Shown: positions 25,692 to 35,724, counted from the first letter of the stretch. The stretch is 64,000 nucleotides of DNA from Phycisphaera sp. (GCA_016125285.1 WGMA01000002.1:83862-147861), one strand, 5' to 3'. Made by a program: numbers and translations. The notes: generated by a model not told the origin, from the sequence alone.

Positions 25692-27122
25692 TCACACCAA
25701 CGGGCTGACGAGGCGGGCGAACGATTCGGCGATGCGGCGGCTCAGCGGGCGCTGGCTCCATTCCTCGGCGGTCAGCTGCGTGGACTGTTCGATGTACTGC
25801 TCCTGCTGGCGTCGGATCGCGGCGGTGATCGCCGGGCCGTACAGCAGCATGCTCAGCTCGAAGTTGAGGTAGAACGATCGGATGTCGAAGTTGCCGGAGC
25901 CGAGCATGCTGAAGGATTCGTCGACGCTGATGATCTTCGCGTGCAGCAGGCCGTCGCGGTGGAGGTAGACGTTGACGCCGGCGCTGAGCATGTCGTCGTA
26001 GTAGGCGCGTCCGACGGTGCCGGCGATACGCTGGTCGGATCGGCGGGGCACGATCAGGTCGACACGCACGCCGCGGAGCACCGCGACCTGCAGCGCGACG
26101 AGCAGGGATTCGTCTGGCGCGACGTACGGCGAGGTGATGATCACGCGGTCGGTCGCGTTGTGCAGCGCCGCGACGATCAGGCGTTGGTACGAGGTCTGCG
26201 AGTAGCTCGGCCCGCTCGGCAGGCACTGCACGGGTGTCCGGCCCGTCGCGGTCGCGTCGACGAATACCTGGGCCGGGTCGAGCGGCTTGCCGGTCTCGTA
26301 GTACCAGTCCTCGACGAACACCATCTGCACGTCGGGGACGATCGGGCCGGTCATGCGCAGCGTCGCGTCGTGCCACACCAGGTCGCGCGAGCCGTAGGTG
26401 GGGTCGACGATGTTCTGCGAGCCGGTGTAGGCGATGCGGCCGTCGATGACGACGAGCTTGCGGTGGTTGCGGAGGTCGATGCGTGCGAGCTTCCGGCGGA
26501 ACGGGTGCACGGGCAGGGCGGCGACGACGTCGACGCCCTCGCTGCGCAGCTGCTGGAACAGCGAGGGGAACGTGTGCCAGGAGCCGACGGCGTCGGCGAT
26601 CACGCGGCAGGCGACGCCGCGCTGAACCGCGCGGATCAGCGCCGCGCCGACCGCCTCGCCCGTGCGGTCGTTCTCGAAGATGTACATCAGGATGTGGACG
26701 TGGCGCTCGGCGGCGTCGATGTCGGCGATCATCGCGTCGATCACGTTCTGCGTGTCGGTCAGCAGCGTCACGTCGTTGCCGCCGTGGACGTGCATCTCGC
26801 CGAGCTGTTCGGCGAGCCGGACGACGCCGAGCTGCGCGGTATCGAGTTCGGGCGGTGTGTCGTTGCTCGCGGCGTCGCGGCTCTGGTGCGCCTCGCGGAG
26901 GTCCTCGAGTGCCTGGATGTGGCGCTGCACGCGGCGGCGCGGCAGGCCGTGTCGCCCGACGAGCATGAACAGGGCGAGTCCGACGAACGGCTCGAAGTAG
27001 ATCACCAGCAGCCACGCCATCGCCGTCGTCGGGCTGCGCCGCCGCATGACCACCGGCAGCATCACCAGGCGGATGATCCATTCGCTGGCGATGAACAGCA
27101 GCGTCAGGTTCAGGTGCGTCAT
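25692..27122 (-). CDS. cls: Cardiolipin synthase, phospholipase D family
   Basis: The 476-residue protein has two N-terminal membrane helices and two HKD catalytic motifs: RNHRKLVVIDG with His220, Lys222 and Asp227, and LHAKIISVDES near residue 395. It would join two phosphatidylglycerols, or a similar pair, to make cardiolipin at the membrane. Length and architecture match ClsA-type enzymes. It lies 18 bp downstream of the queuosine-precursor transporter and probably shares its transcript. Confidence 0.93.
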   Translation of the reverse strand: MTHLNLTLLFIASEWIIRLVMLPVVMRRRSPTTAMAWLLVIYFEPFVGLALFMLVGRHGLPRRRVQRHIQALEDLREAHQSRDAASNDTPPELDTAQLGVVRLAEQLGEMHVHGGNDVTLLTDTQNVIDAMIADIDAAERHVHILMYIFENDRTGEAVGAALIRAVQRGVACRVIADAVGSWHTFPSLFQQLRSEGVDVVAALPVHPFRRKLARIDLRNHRKLVVIDGRIAYTGSQNIVDPTYGSRDLVWHDATLRMTGPIVPDVQMVFVEDWYYETGKPLDPAQVFVDATATGRTPVQCLPSGPSYSQTSYQRLIVAALHNATDRVIITSPYVAPDESLLVALQVAVLRGVRVDLIVPRRSDQRIAGTVGRAYYDDMLSAGVNVYLHRDGLLHAKIISVDESFSMLGSGNFDIRSFYLNFELSMLLYGPAITAAIRRQQEQYIEQSTQLTAEEWSQRPLSRRIAESFARLVSPLV

Positions 27123-27140
27123 GAGACATTCCGTCGGAGG

Positions 27141-27986
27141 TCAGTCGGCGTGGGTGGCTTCCTCGGCGTCGATGTCGTGCTCGGCGTGGGGATCGATCTG
27201 GAGGTACTTCGATAGCCAGTGCACGCCGATGTAGAACGGGATCGTGTCGAGGGCGGCAATGACGAACTTGAAGGCGTAGCCGGTGCTGATGAACACCAGC
27301 AGCTGCACCCACACCGGCACGTCGTCGCGCAGCGGCAGGGCGTGGGCGTAGAAGTGCGTGATGAGGATGACCGCGACGGTGTCGACCATCTGGCTGACCA
27401 TCGTCGAGCCGTTGTTGCGCAGCCAGAGGTGCTTGCCCTTGGTCAGGTTCTTCCAGAAGTGGAAGAGGAACACGTCGCAGAACTGCGCGGCCATGTAGGC
27501 GCACATCGACGCCATGACGGCGCCGAACGTCAGGGCGCGGATCTGGTAGAAGGTCCAGCCGGTCTCGAGGAACGCGTGCTTGGTCGCGTCGTAGGCCGGC
27601 TGCGGCGGGAAGCCGGTCGCCGGGTCGTTGGGCATGAAGCCCGGCAGCGCGCCGCCGAGCCAGAGGATGAACACCACCCACACGTTGAGCACCAGGCCGA
27701 CCCACACGACGTAGTTCGCCCGCCGTCGGCCGTAGAACTCGCTGATGAAGTCCGTGCAGAGGAAGGTCAGCGGGTACGGCAGCACGCCCACCGCCACCGC
27801 CAGCGCGATCTCCCACGTCGTGCCGGGCGACGGGTGGACCGTGAACGACGTGAACTTGATGAACCGGCTGATGCCCAGGATGTTGAGCATCGTCATCGTG
27901 CCGAGGAACAGTCCGGCCAGCAGGATGAACACGCGCTCGCGTCGCTCGTGCAGCTCGGCGTTGACGTAGGCGTAGGGTAGAGTCAT
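27141..27986 (-). CDS. Queuosine precursor transporter (YhhQ family)
   Basis: The 281-residue protein has about six membrane helices and the family block AAQFCDVFLFHFWKNLTKG followed by LRNNGSTMVSQMVDT. YhhQ-type proteins import the 7-deazaguanine precursors preQ0/preQ1 for tRNA queuosine. It is longer than E. coli YhhQ because of a loop around residues 108-140 and an acidic C-terminal tail. The ATG at 27986 lies 7 bp from a palindromic repeat and has no clear ribosome site. Confidence 0.9.
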   Translation of the reverse strand: MTLPYAYVNAELHERRERVFILLAGLFLGTMTMLNILGISRFIKFTSFTVHPSPGTTWEIALAVAVGVLPYPLTFLCTDFISEFYGRRRANYVVWVGLVLNVWVVFILWLGGALPGFMPNDPATGFPPQPAYDATKHAFLETGWTFYQIRALTFGAVMASMCAYMAAQFCDVFLFHFWKNLTKGKHLWLRNNGSTMVSQMVDTVAVILITHFYAHALPLRDDVPVWVQLLVFISTGYAFKFVIAALDTIPFYIGVHWLSKYLQIDPHAEHDIDAEEATHAD

Positions 27987-27992
27987 GCGGAG

Positions 27993-28061
27993 AGTTTCAA
28001 GTCTCGGGTTTCAGGTTTCAAGTCGCCTCGCCGTGAGACGTGAAACTTGAGACTTGAAACT
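27993..28061. repeat. Palindromic repeat, TTTCAAGT type
   Basis: Perfect 13-bp arms AGTTTCAAGTCTC (27993-28005) and GAGACTTGAAACT (28049-28061) enclose further copies of TTTCAAGT and its complement. It separates tRNA-Leu from the transporter gene. Confidence 0.8.
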
Positions 28062-28070
28062 GCAGGGAAA

Positions 28071-28154
28071 TGCGGGCGAGAGGACTTGAACCTCCACGGG
28101 TGTTACCCCACCAGAACCTAAATCTGGCGCGTCTGCCAATTTCGCCACGCCCGC
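28071..28154 (-). tRNA. tRNA-Leu(TAG)
   Basis: An 84-nt class II tRNA: acceptor GCGGGCG/CGCCCGC, anticodon loop TTTAGGT with anticodon TAG, and a variable arm around GGGGTAACACCC. CCA is not encoded. It lies downstream of tRNA-Lys on the same strand. Confidence 0.95.
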
Positions 28155-28195
28155 GAGTTGGCGTCCGGTACATCTTACGGAGCGCCGGTGCAAAG

Positions 28196-28223
28196 AAAAA
28201 CCGCCGGCCTGTCGACCGGCGGC
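28196..28223 (-). terminator. Terminator after tRNA-Lys
   Basis: Read leftward, CCGCCGG-TCGACAGG-CCGGCGG is followed by TTTTT. It would end the tRNA-Lys transcript 9 bases beyond the tRNA. Confidence 0.85.
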
Positions 28224-28231
28224 TTCGTATG

Positions 28232-28304
28232 TGCCCCCCCTAGGACTCGAACCTAGAACCTAGCGGTTAAGAGCCGCTTGCTCTACCAATTGAGCTAGGG
28301 AGGC
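28232..28304 (-). tRNA. tRNA-Lys(CTT)
   Basis: A 73-nt tRNA with acceptor GCCTCCC/GGGGGGC, D loop AATTGGTA, anticodon loop CTCTTAA with anticodon CTT, and T loop TTCGAGT. CCA is not encoded. Confidence 0.95.
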
Positions 28305-28371
28305 AAGGACGGGGAATTGTATTCGGATCGCGCACGGGGTCAAGGGCCGGGTGTCCGTAAATGACAGCGTG

Positions 28372-29844
28372 TCACTCGCCGGACCCGGCCGCGGCCTTCG
28401 CCATCGCGTCGCGGATCGCCGGTTCTGCGGCGCGCGGATCGCCCGTGCGCTGGCCGTACGCGATCAGTTTCTGCGTCAGCGTGCGGACGACATCGGCGTA
28501 CGCCGGGTCGGCGAACACGTTGTTCAGCTCGTCGGGGTCCTTTTCCATGTCAGCCAGCCACGGCTTGTCCTTCAGGTCGTAGACGAGCTTGTAGCGGTCG
28601 GTCAGGACGCACAGCCAGGTCGTGCCGCTGGTGCCGCGCATGAACGTCACGTCGTCCCACTGGTCGGCGGGGGTCTTGCCGGTGAACAGGCCGGACGCGT
28701 CGCGGCCGTCGATCTGCAGCCCCGTCAACGCGTCGGCGTGTCCCATCAGCGTCAGCGTCGTCGGCATGAAATCGCAGCTGGACAGCGCCTGGTTGATGAC
28801 GGTGCCGGGCTTGACGACGCCGGGCGCGTACATGAGGAACGCCACGCGTGCCGAGCCCTCGTAGGGCACGCCCTTGTTGAGCCGGCAGTGCTCGCCGCAG
28901 AGGTCGCCGTGGTCGGAGGTGAACACGACGATGGTGTGATCGATCAGGCCGTCGCGGCGGAGGGTGTCGAGGATGCGGCCGACGTTGTCGTCGACGCACT
29001 TCACCATGCCGTAGTACTCGGGCATGATCTTGCGGAGCGACGCCGCGGACACGCCTTGTTCCTTCGGCGCCCACTTCATGTAGCTGGACGCCGGCTTGTT
29101 GAGTGTCGAGGGGATCGGCACCGCCACGTCCTTGTACATCGTGTCGTAAGGTGCGCGCACGGAGTTGGGGCCGTGCGGATCGGGGAACGAGACCATGTAG
29201 CAGAACGGCTTGTCCTTGTGCGTGTCGATGAAGTCGATGGCCTTGTCGGCGAGCCAGTCGGTGCTGAAGGACTTGTCGTCTGCGCCGTCGACGGCGTAGG
29301 TGGGCTTGCCCTTCGCGTCGGTCGCGCCGACGGCGGGGCCGTCCGGCGTGTCGGCGAACTTCTTCCAGTGCCCACGGTTGAACATGAAGCGGTTGTCTTC
29401 GAAGCCGAACTTACGCGGCGGGGCCCACTGCGGCTTGCCGGGGCCTTCGAGGTGCCACTTGCCGGCGTACCCCGTGGCGTAGCCCTTGCGCTTCAACGCC
29501 TCGGCGAACGTCACCACGTCGTCGCGCATCGGGATGTCGTTGGTGACCACGTCGGTGTTCTGCGGAAATCGGCCGGACACGAACGACGAGCGCGACGGCG
29601 AGCAGACCGGCGTGGTGCCGTAGAAACTCGTGCAGCGGGCGCCCTGTTCGGCGAGCCAGTCGATGTGCGGGGTTTGAACGATTTGGCCGCCGTAGCAGCC
29701 CAGCGTCTTGGGGTGGTGCTCGTCGGTATAAAGGATGAGCAGGTTCAGCGGCCTTTCGGCGGCGCGGGCGACCGCGGCGCAGGCGGTGAGCAGGGCGGCG
29801 CAGCAGACAAGCAGCGTGACGGGGCGGGGGTTGCTGGCAAACAT
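28372..29844 (-). CDS. Sulfatase, formylglycine-dependent, secreted (second)
   Basis: The 490-residue S1-type sulfatase has a signal peptide to about residue 28. The active-site motif is C81-S-P-S-R, so the cysteine can become formylglycine; GKWHLEG and FTSDHGDLCGEH give metal and substrate contacts. It is clearly different from the sulfatase at 10.1 kb. The ATG at 29844 is chosen because it begins the signal peptide; GGAGA lies about 10 bases upstream. Substrate unknown; a glycan sulfate ester is likely from genomic context. Confidence 0.93.
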   Translation of the reverse strand: MFASNPRPVTLLVCCAALLTACAAVARAAERPLNLLILYTDEHHPKTLGCYGGQIVQTPHIDWLAEQGARCTSFYGTTPVCSPSRSSFVSGRFPQNTDVVTNDIPMRDDVVTFAEALKRKGYATGYAGKWHLEGPGKPQWAPPRKFGFEDNRFMFNRGHWKKFADTPDGPAVGATDAKGKPTYAVDGADDKSFSTDWLADKAIDFIDTHKDKPFCYMVSFPDPHGPNSVRAPYDTMYKDVAVPIPSTLNKPASSYMKWAPKEQGVSAASLRKIMPEYYGMVKCVDDNVGRILDTLRRDGLIDHTIVVFTSDHGDLCGEHCRLNKGVPYEGSARVAFLMYAPGVVKPGTVINQALSSCDFMPTTLTLMGHADALTGLQIDGRDASGLFTGKTPADQWDDVTFMRGTSGTTWLCVLTDRYKLVYDLKDKPWLADMEKDPDELNNVFADPAYADVVRTLTQKLIAYGQRTGDPRAAEPAIRDAMAKAAAGSGE

Positions 29845-30050
29845 GCGGAGGGTCTCCGTGGTTGGGCGGCTGTGCTCAAACCGCGGCTGTCTAGACGGTA
29901 AGATTAACGTCGGGGGTGTAGGCGTATTGCAGTTTCTGGTATGTCGACGCATTGCCACATTCGCACGGCGCGATCGCGCAATTTGCCGTTTACGCGAAAC
30001 CGCCCGCCCGTATCATTCGTATAACACGTTGCCACAAGGAGGCACACACG

Positions 30051-30767
30051 ATGGAAAACGGAATGGACCTGCTGTTCAGCCTGTGCATCGGCGTCGGACT
30101 GGCCGCGGCCTGCGGGTTCCGCGTGTTCGTCCCGCTGCTGGTCATGGCCACCGCGGCGAATACCGGACACCTCGAACTCAGCGAGTCGTTCCAGTGGATC
30201 GGTTCGCCGGGGGCGATCGCGGCGTTCGGCGCCGCCACCGTGCTGGAGATCGGCGGTTACTACGTGCCCTGGATCGACCACCTGCTCGACACGATCGCGA
30301 CCCCCGCGGCCGTGATCGCCGGCACGCTGGCGACCGGCGCGATGGTCCACGACATGGACCCGCTGCTGAAGTGGGCCGTGGCGATCATCGCCGGCGGCGG
30401 CGTGGCGGGCACCGTGCAGGCCGGTTCGGTCGTCGTGCGTGGCGCATCCACGATGTTCACCGGCGGACTCGGCAACCCGGTCGTGTCCACCGTCGAGGCG
30501 GGCGGCTCGATCCTTCTGGCGATCATGGCTGTCGTCGTGCCCGTGCTCGCCGTCGCGGTGCTGTTCACGGTGATGATCTTCGGTGTGCGGAAGATTAATC
30601 AGATCCGCCGACGTCGCGCCGCCGCGGCGGCCGCTACGGTCGAGGCCGACGCCGCCCGGTCGACGCTCAACGCGTCCGCCACGGACGAACCGGGAAACGC
30701 TGACGCCCGACACGTCGCGGGCCCGGTGCGCATCCTCGACGTGAAGGTCAATCGCGTCGGCGCGTGA
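30051..30767 (+). CDS. DUF4126 membrane protein
   Basis: The 238-residue protein has about five hydrophobic helices, the start GLAAACGFRVFVPLLVM and the central GGYYVPWIDHLLDTIATPAAVIAGT, which are typical of DUF4126. A charged C-terminal tail follows (KINQIRRRRA and beyond). AAGGAGG (30036-30042) at ideal distance fixes the ATG at 30051. Function is unknown; relatives are sometimes fused or linked to transport-like membrane proteins. Confidence 0.8.
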   Translation: MENGMDLLFSLCIGVGLAAACGFRVFVPLLVMATAANTGHLELSESFQWIGSPGAIAAFGAATVLEIGGYYVPWIDHLLDTIATPAAVIAGTLATGAMVHDMDPLLKWAVAIIAGGGVAGTVQAGSVVVRGASTMFTGGLGNPVVSTVEAGGSILLAIMAVVVPVLAVAVLFTVMIFGVRKINQIRRRRAAAAAATVEADAARSTLNASATDEPGNADARHVAGPVRILDVKVNRVGA

Positions 30768-30884
30768 CCCGATCGAACAGCTGAACCACCGCGGGCCTGT
30801 CCCGCGGGGCTGGCCGTGCGACATTCACAAGATCGTCGCCACCCTCAACGCACGGTCCGCCTCGCCGGGTAGGCCGTTGCGCGT

Positions 30885-33800
30885 TCACTTCAACGTCGAC
30901 AGATACTCGATCACGTCCCGCAGCTCGCGCGGCTTGAGGATCGCGCCCATCGGCGGCATCGACGACACCGGCGGCGTCTTGCTCTTCACCTTCGACGCTT
31001 CGACGAACTGCGTCTTGCCGTCCGGCTTGAGCACCTCGATCTTGCCATCCTTCTCGCCGCGGATCGCGCCCGAGACCACCGAGCCATCGTTGAGGATCAG
31101 CGCGACCGTGCCGTACCCCTCGACGACGACCGCCTGCGGCGTGATCAGCGATTCGAGGAAGTAGTGGCGATCTTTGTTGGGCTGTGCGGCGACCTTCGCC
31201 AGGTCCGGCGCGACGTTGCCGCCCTTGCCGGCGACCGAGTGGCAGCGGATGCACTGCGCGGCGATGTGCGTCTCGAAGATCACCTTGCCGTTGGCCGCGT
31301 CGCCGCCCTGCATCGCGATGCGGAACGCCGCGAGCGGGTCGTCCTTCTCCAGCGACTCCTCGTACTTCGTGACCTTCTCGGCGAGCGTCGGCGCGTGCTC
31401 CCCGGCTGACCGCGCCGCGTCGAGCAGGTCGAGCTGCAGCGCGGGGTCGACGTTGCCTTCGAGCAGGCGGTCCATCCACGTCGCCAGCACCGCGTCGGCC
31501 TTGGCGTCACCGATCGACGCGAGCGTCGTGAACGCGCCCTGGCGTTCCTCCATCGAACCCTTGTCGAGCACCTTGCTCAAAGTCGCTACCGCGTCGCCGC
31601 CCTTGCCCGCGGACTTCAGCAGTGACTGGGCCGTTTTGCGGACATTCTTGTCCTTGTCGTTCATCGCGACCTCAACCGCGTCGCCGGCGTGGGCGTGGTG
31701 CATCGCCGCCAGCGCCCGCAGCGACTCCATGCGCGTCGTCGGTGACGCCTTGCCGTCCTTGACCCAGGCGAACAGCGCGTCGCCGAGGCCGTGGTACGCC
31801 ACCGCGCCGGCCAGCCTCGCGACCTCGGTGCGGAGCTTGTCGTCGGTGACCTTCGCCAGATCACCGGCGACCTTGTTCAGCGCCTTGTGCACCGCCGCCG
31901 GGGCACGCGCCGGGCGCGGGCGGTAGCGGCGGTCGACGCGATCGATGGGATAGTCGTCGACCCACGCCGCGACGGTCGCCAGCGCCTCGCCGCGCATCGC
32001 CGACGGCGCCTCGGTCCGCAGCGCGTAACGCAGCAGACGCTCGAGTTCTGCGTCGCCGCCGACACGCAGATTTGCGTTGATCGCACGCCGCAGCAGCGCC
32101 TCGTCCTTGCGCCCTGGCTGGTCCACCACCGCCGCGAGCGCCGGCAGGGCCGCGGGGATCGACCAGTCATCGTGAATCGCCCGCGCAGCCTCGGCCGCGA
32201 CCAGCTCGTCCTTGTCGTCGAGATACGCCGCGACGCCCGGCTCGGCCAGCCGCCGCAACGCCACGACCGCCGCCAGACGCACCGCACGCGACGCGTGATC
32301 CTTCAACGCCACCAGCGCGGCCTTATCGCCTGTACCCACCAAACCCATCACGCCCGCGTGTCGCAGCTGCGTGTCCTTGTCGTCGTTGTCGGCGAGCATC
32401 TTCACCAGCGCGTCGACGTCCGACTTCGCGCCGAGCTTGCCCGCGGTCAAAGCCGCGAAGAAGCGCACGCGCGGGTCGCCGTCGTTGATCTGCGCCGCGA
32501 TGTCACCGGCCGCCGCGTCGTAATGGGCGTCGCCGGCCACCTTCATCACCTGCACGCGCAACGCGCGGTCGGTGTCCTTCAACAGCGGCGCGACCTTCGC
32601 GATCGCCTTCGCGTCACGCCGCCCGATCTGCCCGACGCCCCAGATCGCGTGCACCCGCGCCAGCTGCGGCGCCTTGGCGTCGTTGGCGACGCGCGCCAGC
32701 GTGTCCAGGTCGCCGCGCCGCGCCAGCTCAAACTGCGCCTTCAGCCGCACGCGCTGATCCGTGTGTCCCAGCAGCGTGGCCAGTTCATCGGCCGGCTTCT
32801 TCGAAGGGTCCGCACCGAGCAGGCCCGCGATCGACTTCCGTTCCGCCGAGCCCGCGACCGACCAGTCGTCCAGTCGCCACACGCGGCCCTTGTCCGACGG
32901 GTCCCAGCCACCGCCCGACCAGTCCGCCAGCCACAGCGCGCCGTCCGGTCCCCACGACACGCCCACAAAGTTCTGCCCCTTCGCCACGGTCCGGCTGTCC
33001 ACCATCTTGAAGCTCGAGCCGTCAGGCTCCGTGCGGAATGCGCTGAGCGTCTTGCCGGGGAACTCGGTCAGGAAGAACGTCCGCTGGTACTTGTCGTTGA
33101 GCGCGCCGCCGGGGTTGTACGCGAACCCGCACGGGCCGTTGTTGTAGTTGCAGATCGCCGGCGTGATGTACGCCGCCTGGCCCTCGAAGTGGGGCACCCA
33201 GAGCTTCTCGTCCATCCACGGGTTGTAGTCGGTCTTGACGTTGAACTGCCAGTTGATGCGCCACCCCGTGTCGCTGCCCTCGGTGATGTACACGAAGCGT
33301 TCCTTGTCGCCCTTGTCCGAGTCGTTGTCGACGCTGAACAGGTTGCCGTACTCGTCGAACGCCAGTTCCTGCGGGTTGCGCAGGCCGTGCGCGAACACCT
33401 CGACGTTCGAGCCGTCCGGCTCGCAGCGCATCACGAGTCCCTGATTGGGGTACTTCAGCGATCGGCCATCGGGCAGCTTGACGTGCGCGCCGGTGTCGCC
33501 GAGCGACCAGTAGATGCGTCCGTCGGGCCCGACCGTCAGGCCGTGGATGTCGTGCCCGCCGTAGGCGACGTGCACGCCGACGCCGTAGACGAGCTCGTTG
33601 CGTTCGTCGGCCATGCCGTCGTCGTTGGTGTCGCGCAGCTTCCACAGGCGCGGCATGCACGTGACGTACACATTGCCGTCGTGCCAGAGCACGCCCGCGC
33701 ACGTGCCGGTCATCTCGTCTTCCTTGCCGAACCGCGCATAGTCCGTGACCTTGTCCGCCACGCCATCGCCGTTGGTGTCGACGAGTCGGATGATCCGTTC

Positions 33801-34175
33801 CTCCTGCACCTTCAGGTCGGTCCAGTCACGCTTGCCGTCCTTGTTGAAATCTTCGAGCCACTTGTTCTGGTCGCTGTTGGCTGGGTCGAGCACGCGGTGG
33901 AGGAACGCGCGGTGCTCGTCGGTGTGCGTGAACGACAGCTCGTCGGTGACCCAGTTGCCGTGCTTGCGGATGTCGAGGTCCGACGACTTGCGCCGCGTCG
34001 TCTGCGTGACGTAAGCCCGGCCCTGGTCATCGACGCTGATCGCGACGGGGCTGGCCATCAGGTTTTCGTCGGCCCAGAGCTTGAGCTCGAGGTCGCCGGC
34101 GCGGGCGACGGGCGTGAGCAGGGCGGCGGTCAACAGCGAGAGGATGGTGATGCGATTCATAGATGTACGTGCCAT
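30885..34175 (-). CDS. PVC-type haem-binding dehydrogenase with HEAT repeats
   Basis: The 1096-residue protein has a signal peptide to about residue 26, then a six-bladed propeller of the membrane-bound dehydrogenase type found in Planctomycetes and Verrucomicrobia (GHDIHGLTVGPDGRIYWS, GLRNPQELAFDEYGNLF, GVSWGPDGALWLADW). A long stretch of HEAT repeats follows. The Pirellula-type haem domain has CIRCH about 120 residues from the C-terminus. It would oxidise a sugar or alcohol and pass electrons to its own haem outside the cytoplasm. Starts at 34175 and 34160 are both possible; no ribosome site decides. Confidence 0.92.
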   Translation of the reverse strand: MARTSMNRITILSLLTAALLTPVARAGDLELKLWADENLMASPVAISVDDQGRAYVTQTTRRKSSDLDIRKHGNWVTDELSFTHTDEHRAFLHRVLDPANSDQNKWLEDFNKDGKRDWTDLKVQEERIIRLVDTNGDGVADKVTDYARFGKEDEMTGTCAGVLWHDGNVYVTCMPRLWKLRDTNDDGMADERNELVYGVGVHVAYGGHDIHGLTVGPDGRIYWSLGDTGAHVKLPDGRSLKYPNQGLVMRCEPDGSNVEVFAHGLRNPQELAFDEYGNLFSVDNDSDKGDKERFVYITEGSDTGWRINWQFNVKTDYNPWMDEKLWVPHFEGQAAYITPAICNYNNGPCGFAYNPGGALNDKYQRTFFLTEFPGKTLSAFRTEPDGSSFKMVDSRTVAKGQNFVGVSWGPDGALWLADWSGGGWDPSDKGRVWRLDDWSVAGSAERKSIAGLLGADPSKKPADELATLLGHTDQRVRLKAQFELARRGDLDTLARVANDAKAPQLARVHAIWGVGQIGRRDAKAIAKVAPLLKDTDRALRVQVMKVAGDAHYDAAAGDIAAQINDGDPRVRFFAALTAGKLGAKSDVDALVKMLADNDDKDTQLRHAGVMGLVGTGDKAALVALKDHASRAVRLAAVVALRRLAEPGVAAYLDDKDELVAAEAARAIHDDWSIPAALPALAAVVDQPGRKDEALLRRAINANLRVGGDAELERLLRYALRTEAPSAMRGEALATVAAWVDDYPIDRVDRRYRPRPARAPAAVHKALNKVAGDLAKVTDDKLRTEVARLAGAVAYHGLGDALFAWVKDGKASPTTRMESLRALAAMHHAHAGDAVEVAMNDKDKNVRKTAQSLLKSAGKGGDAVATLSKVLDKGSMEERQGAFTTLASIGDAKADAVLATWMDRLLEGNVDPALQLDLLDAARSAGEHAPTLAEKVTKYEESLEKDDPLAAFRIAMQGGDAANGKVIFETHIAAQCIRCHSVAGKGGNVAPDLAKVAAQPNKDRHYFLESLITPQAVVVEGYGTVALILNDGSVVSGAIRGEKDGKIEVLKPDGKTQFVEASKVKSKTPPVSSMPPMGAILKPRELRDVIEYLSTLK

Positions 34176-34330
34176 AAGGAGGATCGGACGTCGTCGACAA
34201 GCGGTACGACGTGGAGCTTGTCAGCGGCGGTGGTTTTCGCGGTCGGCGGACACGGAGAGTGTACGCCGTGAAAGGTGTGCTTTCGACTCGTTTGCAATAG
34301 TTGGTGGCGCGCCGTCCGACCGCGGGCGAG

Positions 34331-34801
34331 TTACTCGCCGAGCCGATCGAGGTAATCCGTAACGATGCGCTGCTGGTGGGTGTTGAGCGTCACGAGCAGG
34401 TGGTCGATGCGTTCGCGTGGCCACTCGGCGATCTGCGGCAGGTGCTCGCGCAGCGAGTCGGTGTCGGCCCGCGTCCACCGCTGGAACATGCCGTGAGCCC
34501 AGCGTGTGTACAACTCGCCGTAGATCATCGCCGCGGTCAGGCCCACGACGCCCACGGCCACGATCGCCGCGACGCCCGCGCCGATCCCGTACGCCAGCGA
34601 CACCCATCCGCCGACGTACGCCATCACCAGCACCGCCGCCGCGCCGATCAGCGTCACCCCCACGAACAGGATCACCGGCATCAACGCCACCCAGAACGGC
34701 CGGTGCGCCAGCACGTGATCGTGATCGGCGTCGTACGCGTCGGGCCCGAGCAGCGTTGTCGGCGTGTCGGGCGATACGGATTGGGCTTCGTTGCTGGACA
34801 T
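34331..34801 (-). CDS. Small two-helix membrane protein, unknown function
   Basis: I do not recognise this 156-residue protein. An N-terminal acidic region is followed by two membrane helices (FWVALMPVILFVGVTLIGAA and GVAAIVAVGVVGLTAAMIY), then a cytoplasmic helical tail rich in Arg and Glu (MFQRWTRADTDSLREHL). It stands between the haem dehydrogenase and the ThuA-like gene on the same strand but more than 100 bp from each. Confidence 0.65.
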   Translation of the reverse strand: MSSNEAQSVSPDTPTTLLGPDAYDADHDHVLAHRPFWVALMPVILFVGVTLIGAAAVLVMAYVGGWVSLAYGIGAGVAAIVAVGVVGLTAAMIYGELYTRWAHGMFQRWTRADTDSLREHLPQIAEWPRERIDHLLVTLNTHQQRIVTDYLDRLGE

Positions 34802-34905
34802 CGGCGCCAGACATTGTACGGCTCCGCGTGCGCGCCTTCGCGGCGTGCGTCGTTTCTAACATTCGCCTTGCGCAGCGGTCGGGTAGCGGCGTGCGGACCG
34901 AGCGG

Positions 34906-35724
34906 CTATTCCGCCGCGGTCTTCGGCCCGTAGCCCGGCAGCGGCTGGCCCTTGTCGTCGAGCTTGTCGCACGCCCAGAGCACGCCGCGGGCCACCATGT
35001 CCAACCACTTGGCCTGCTGCATCGTCGAGTTGTCGTGGCCGACCGTCGTGCCGAACACGCGTGTCTTGTTCGGGCCGAACACGTTGACCCAGACGCACAC
35101 GTGGTCCTTCTTCGTGTCCTTCCCGTACGCCTGGGCGAGCGGCGTGCACGTGTCGTACACCTTCTCGATCTTGTAGAGCTCGCCCTTCTCGACGTCGAAC
35201 GATTCGCCGAAGCCGGTCATGATCGGGTGAGTGGGGTTGACGTTCTTGACCTCGACGGGGTGGTGCGACTCATGGCTCGTTGTCTTGACGCCGAGGAACT
35301 CCCGCCAGATGTCGGCGTTGGGCGCGGCGCGGTAGCTGTGCATCGAGCAGTGGATCACCACGGCGGGCACGCCGGCTTTGTGCGGCGCAACGATGCCCTC
35401 GAGGAACTTCGGGTCGTCGACCGCGCCGAAGCACTCGTTGTGCACCACGATGTCGTAGCCCTTCGCCCAGTCGGGGTCCGAGTAGATGCTGACCTTGTAG
35501 TTCTTCGTGTTGCCGCCCTCGTGCACGATTGTCCAGGTGACGTTCGCCCGCGCGCTGACGCCCTCGGAGATGATCTTCTTCTGGTTCTCGTAGTCGTGGC
35601 AGCACCCGCCGGTGATCATCAATGCGCGGATGGGCTTGACGTCGTCCGCGGCGTGCAGCGGGGCGGCGTGGAAGACGATCGTTGCCAGCAGTACGAAGAG
35701 AAACAGCGCGGCGTGCCTGGTCAT
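34906..35724 (-). CDS. ThuA-like domain protein, secreted
   Basis: The 272-residue protein has a signal peptide (FLFVLLATIVFHAAPLHA) and the ThuA fold, a glutamine-amidotransferase-like domain: RALMITGGCCHDYENQ, YDIVVHNECFG, GVPAVVIHCSMHSYR and RVFGTTVGHD. In planctomycetes such proteins accompany Gfo/Idh/MocA and haem dehydrogenases in carbohydrate-use loci; ThuA itself was named for trehalose utilisation. Catalytic activity is unproven. Confidence 0.9.
   Translation of the reverse strand: MTRHAALFLFVLLATIVFHAAPLHAADDVKPIRALMITGGCCHDYENQKKIISEGVSARANVTWTIVHEGGNTKNYKVSIYSDPDWAKGYDIVVHNECFGAVDDPKFLEGIVAPHKAGVPAVVIHCSMHSYRAAPNADIWREFLGVKTTSHESHHPVEVKNVNPTHPIMTGFGESFDVEKGELYKIEKVYDTCTPLAQAYGKDTKKDHVCVWVNVFGPNKTRVFGTTVGHDNSTMQQAKWLDMVARGVLWACDKLDDKGQPLPGYGPKTAAE

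Noticed and set aside
31791..34271. Long plus-strand open frame opposite the haem dehydrogenase
   Set aside because: Same GC-driven shadow; the minus-strand protein has recognisable propeller, HEAT and CxxCH features.
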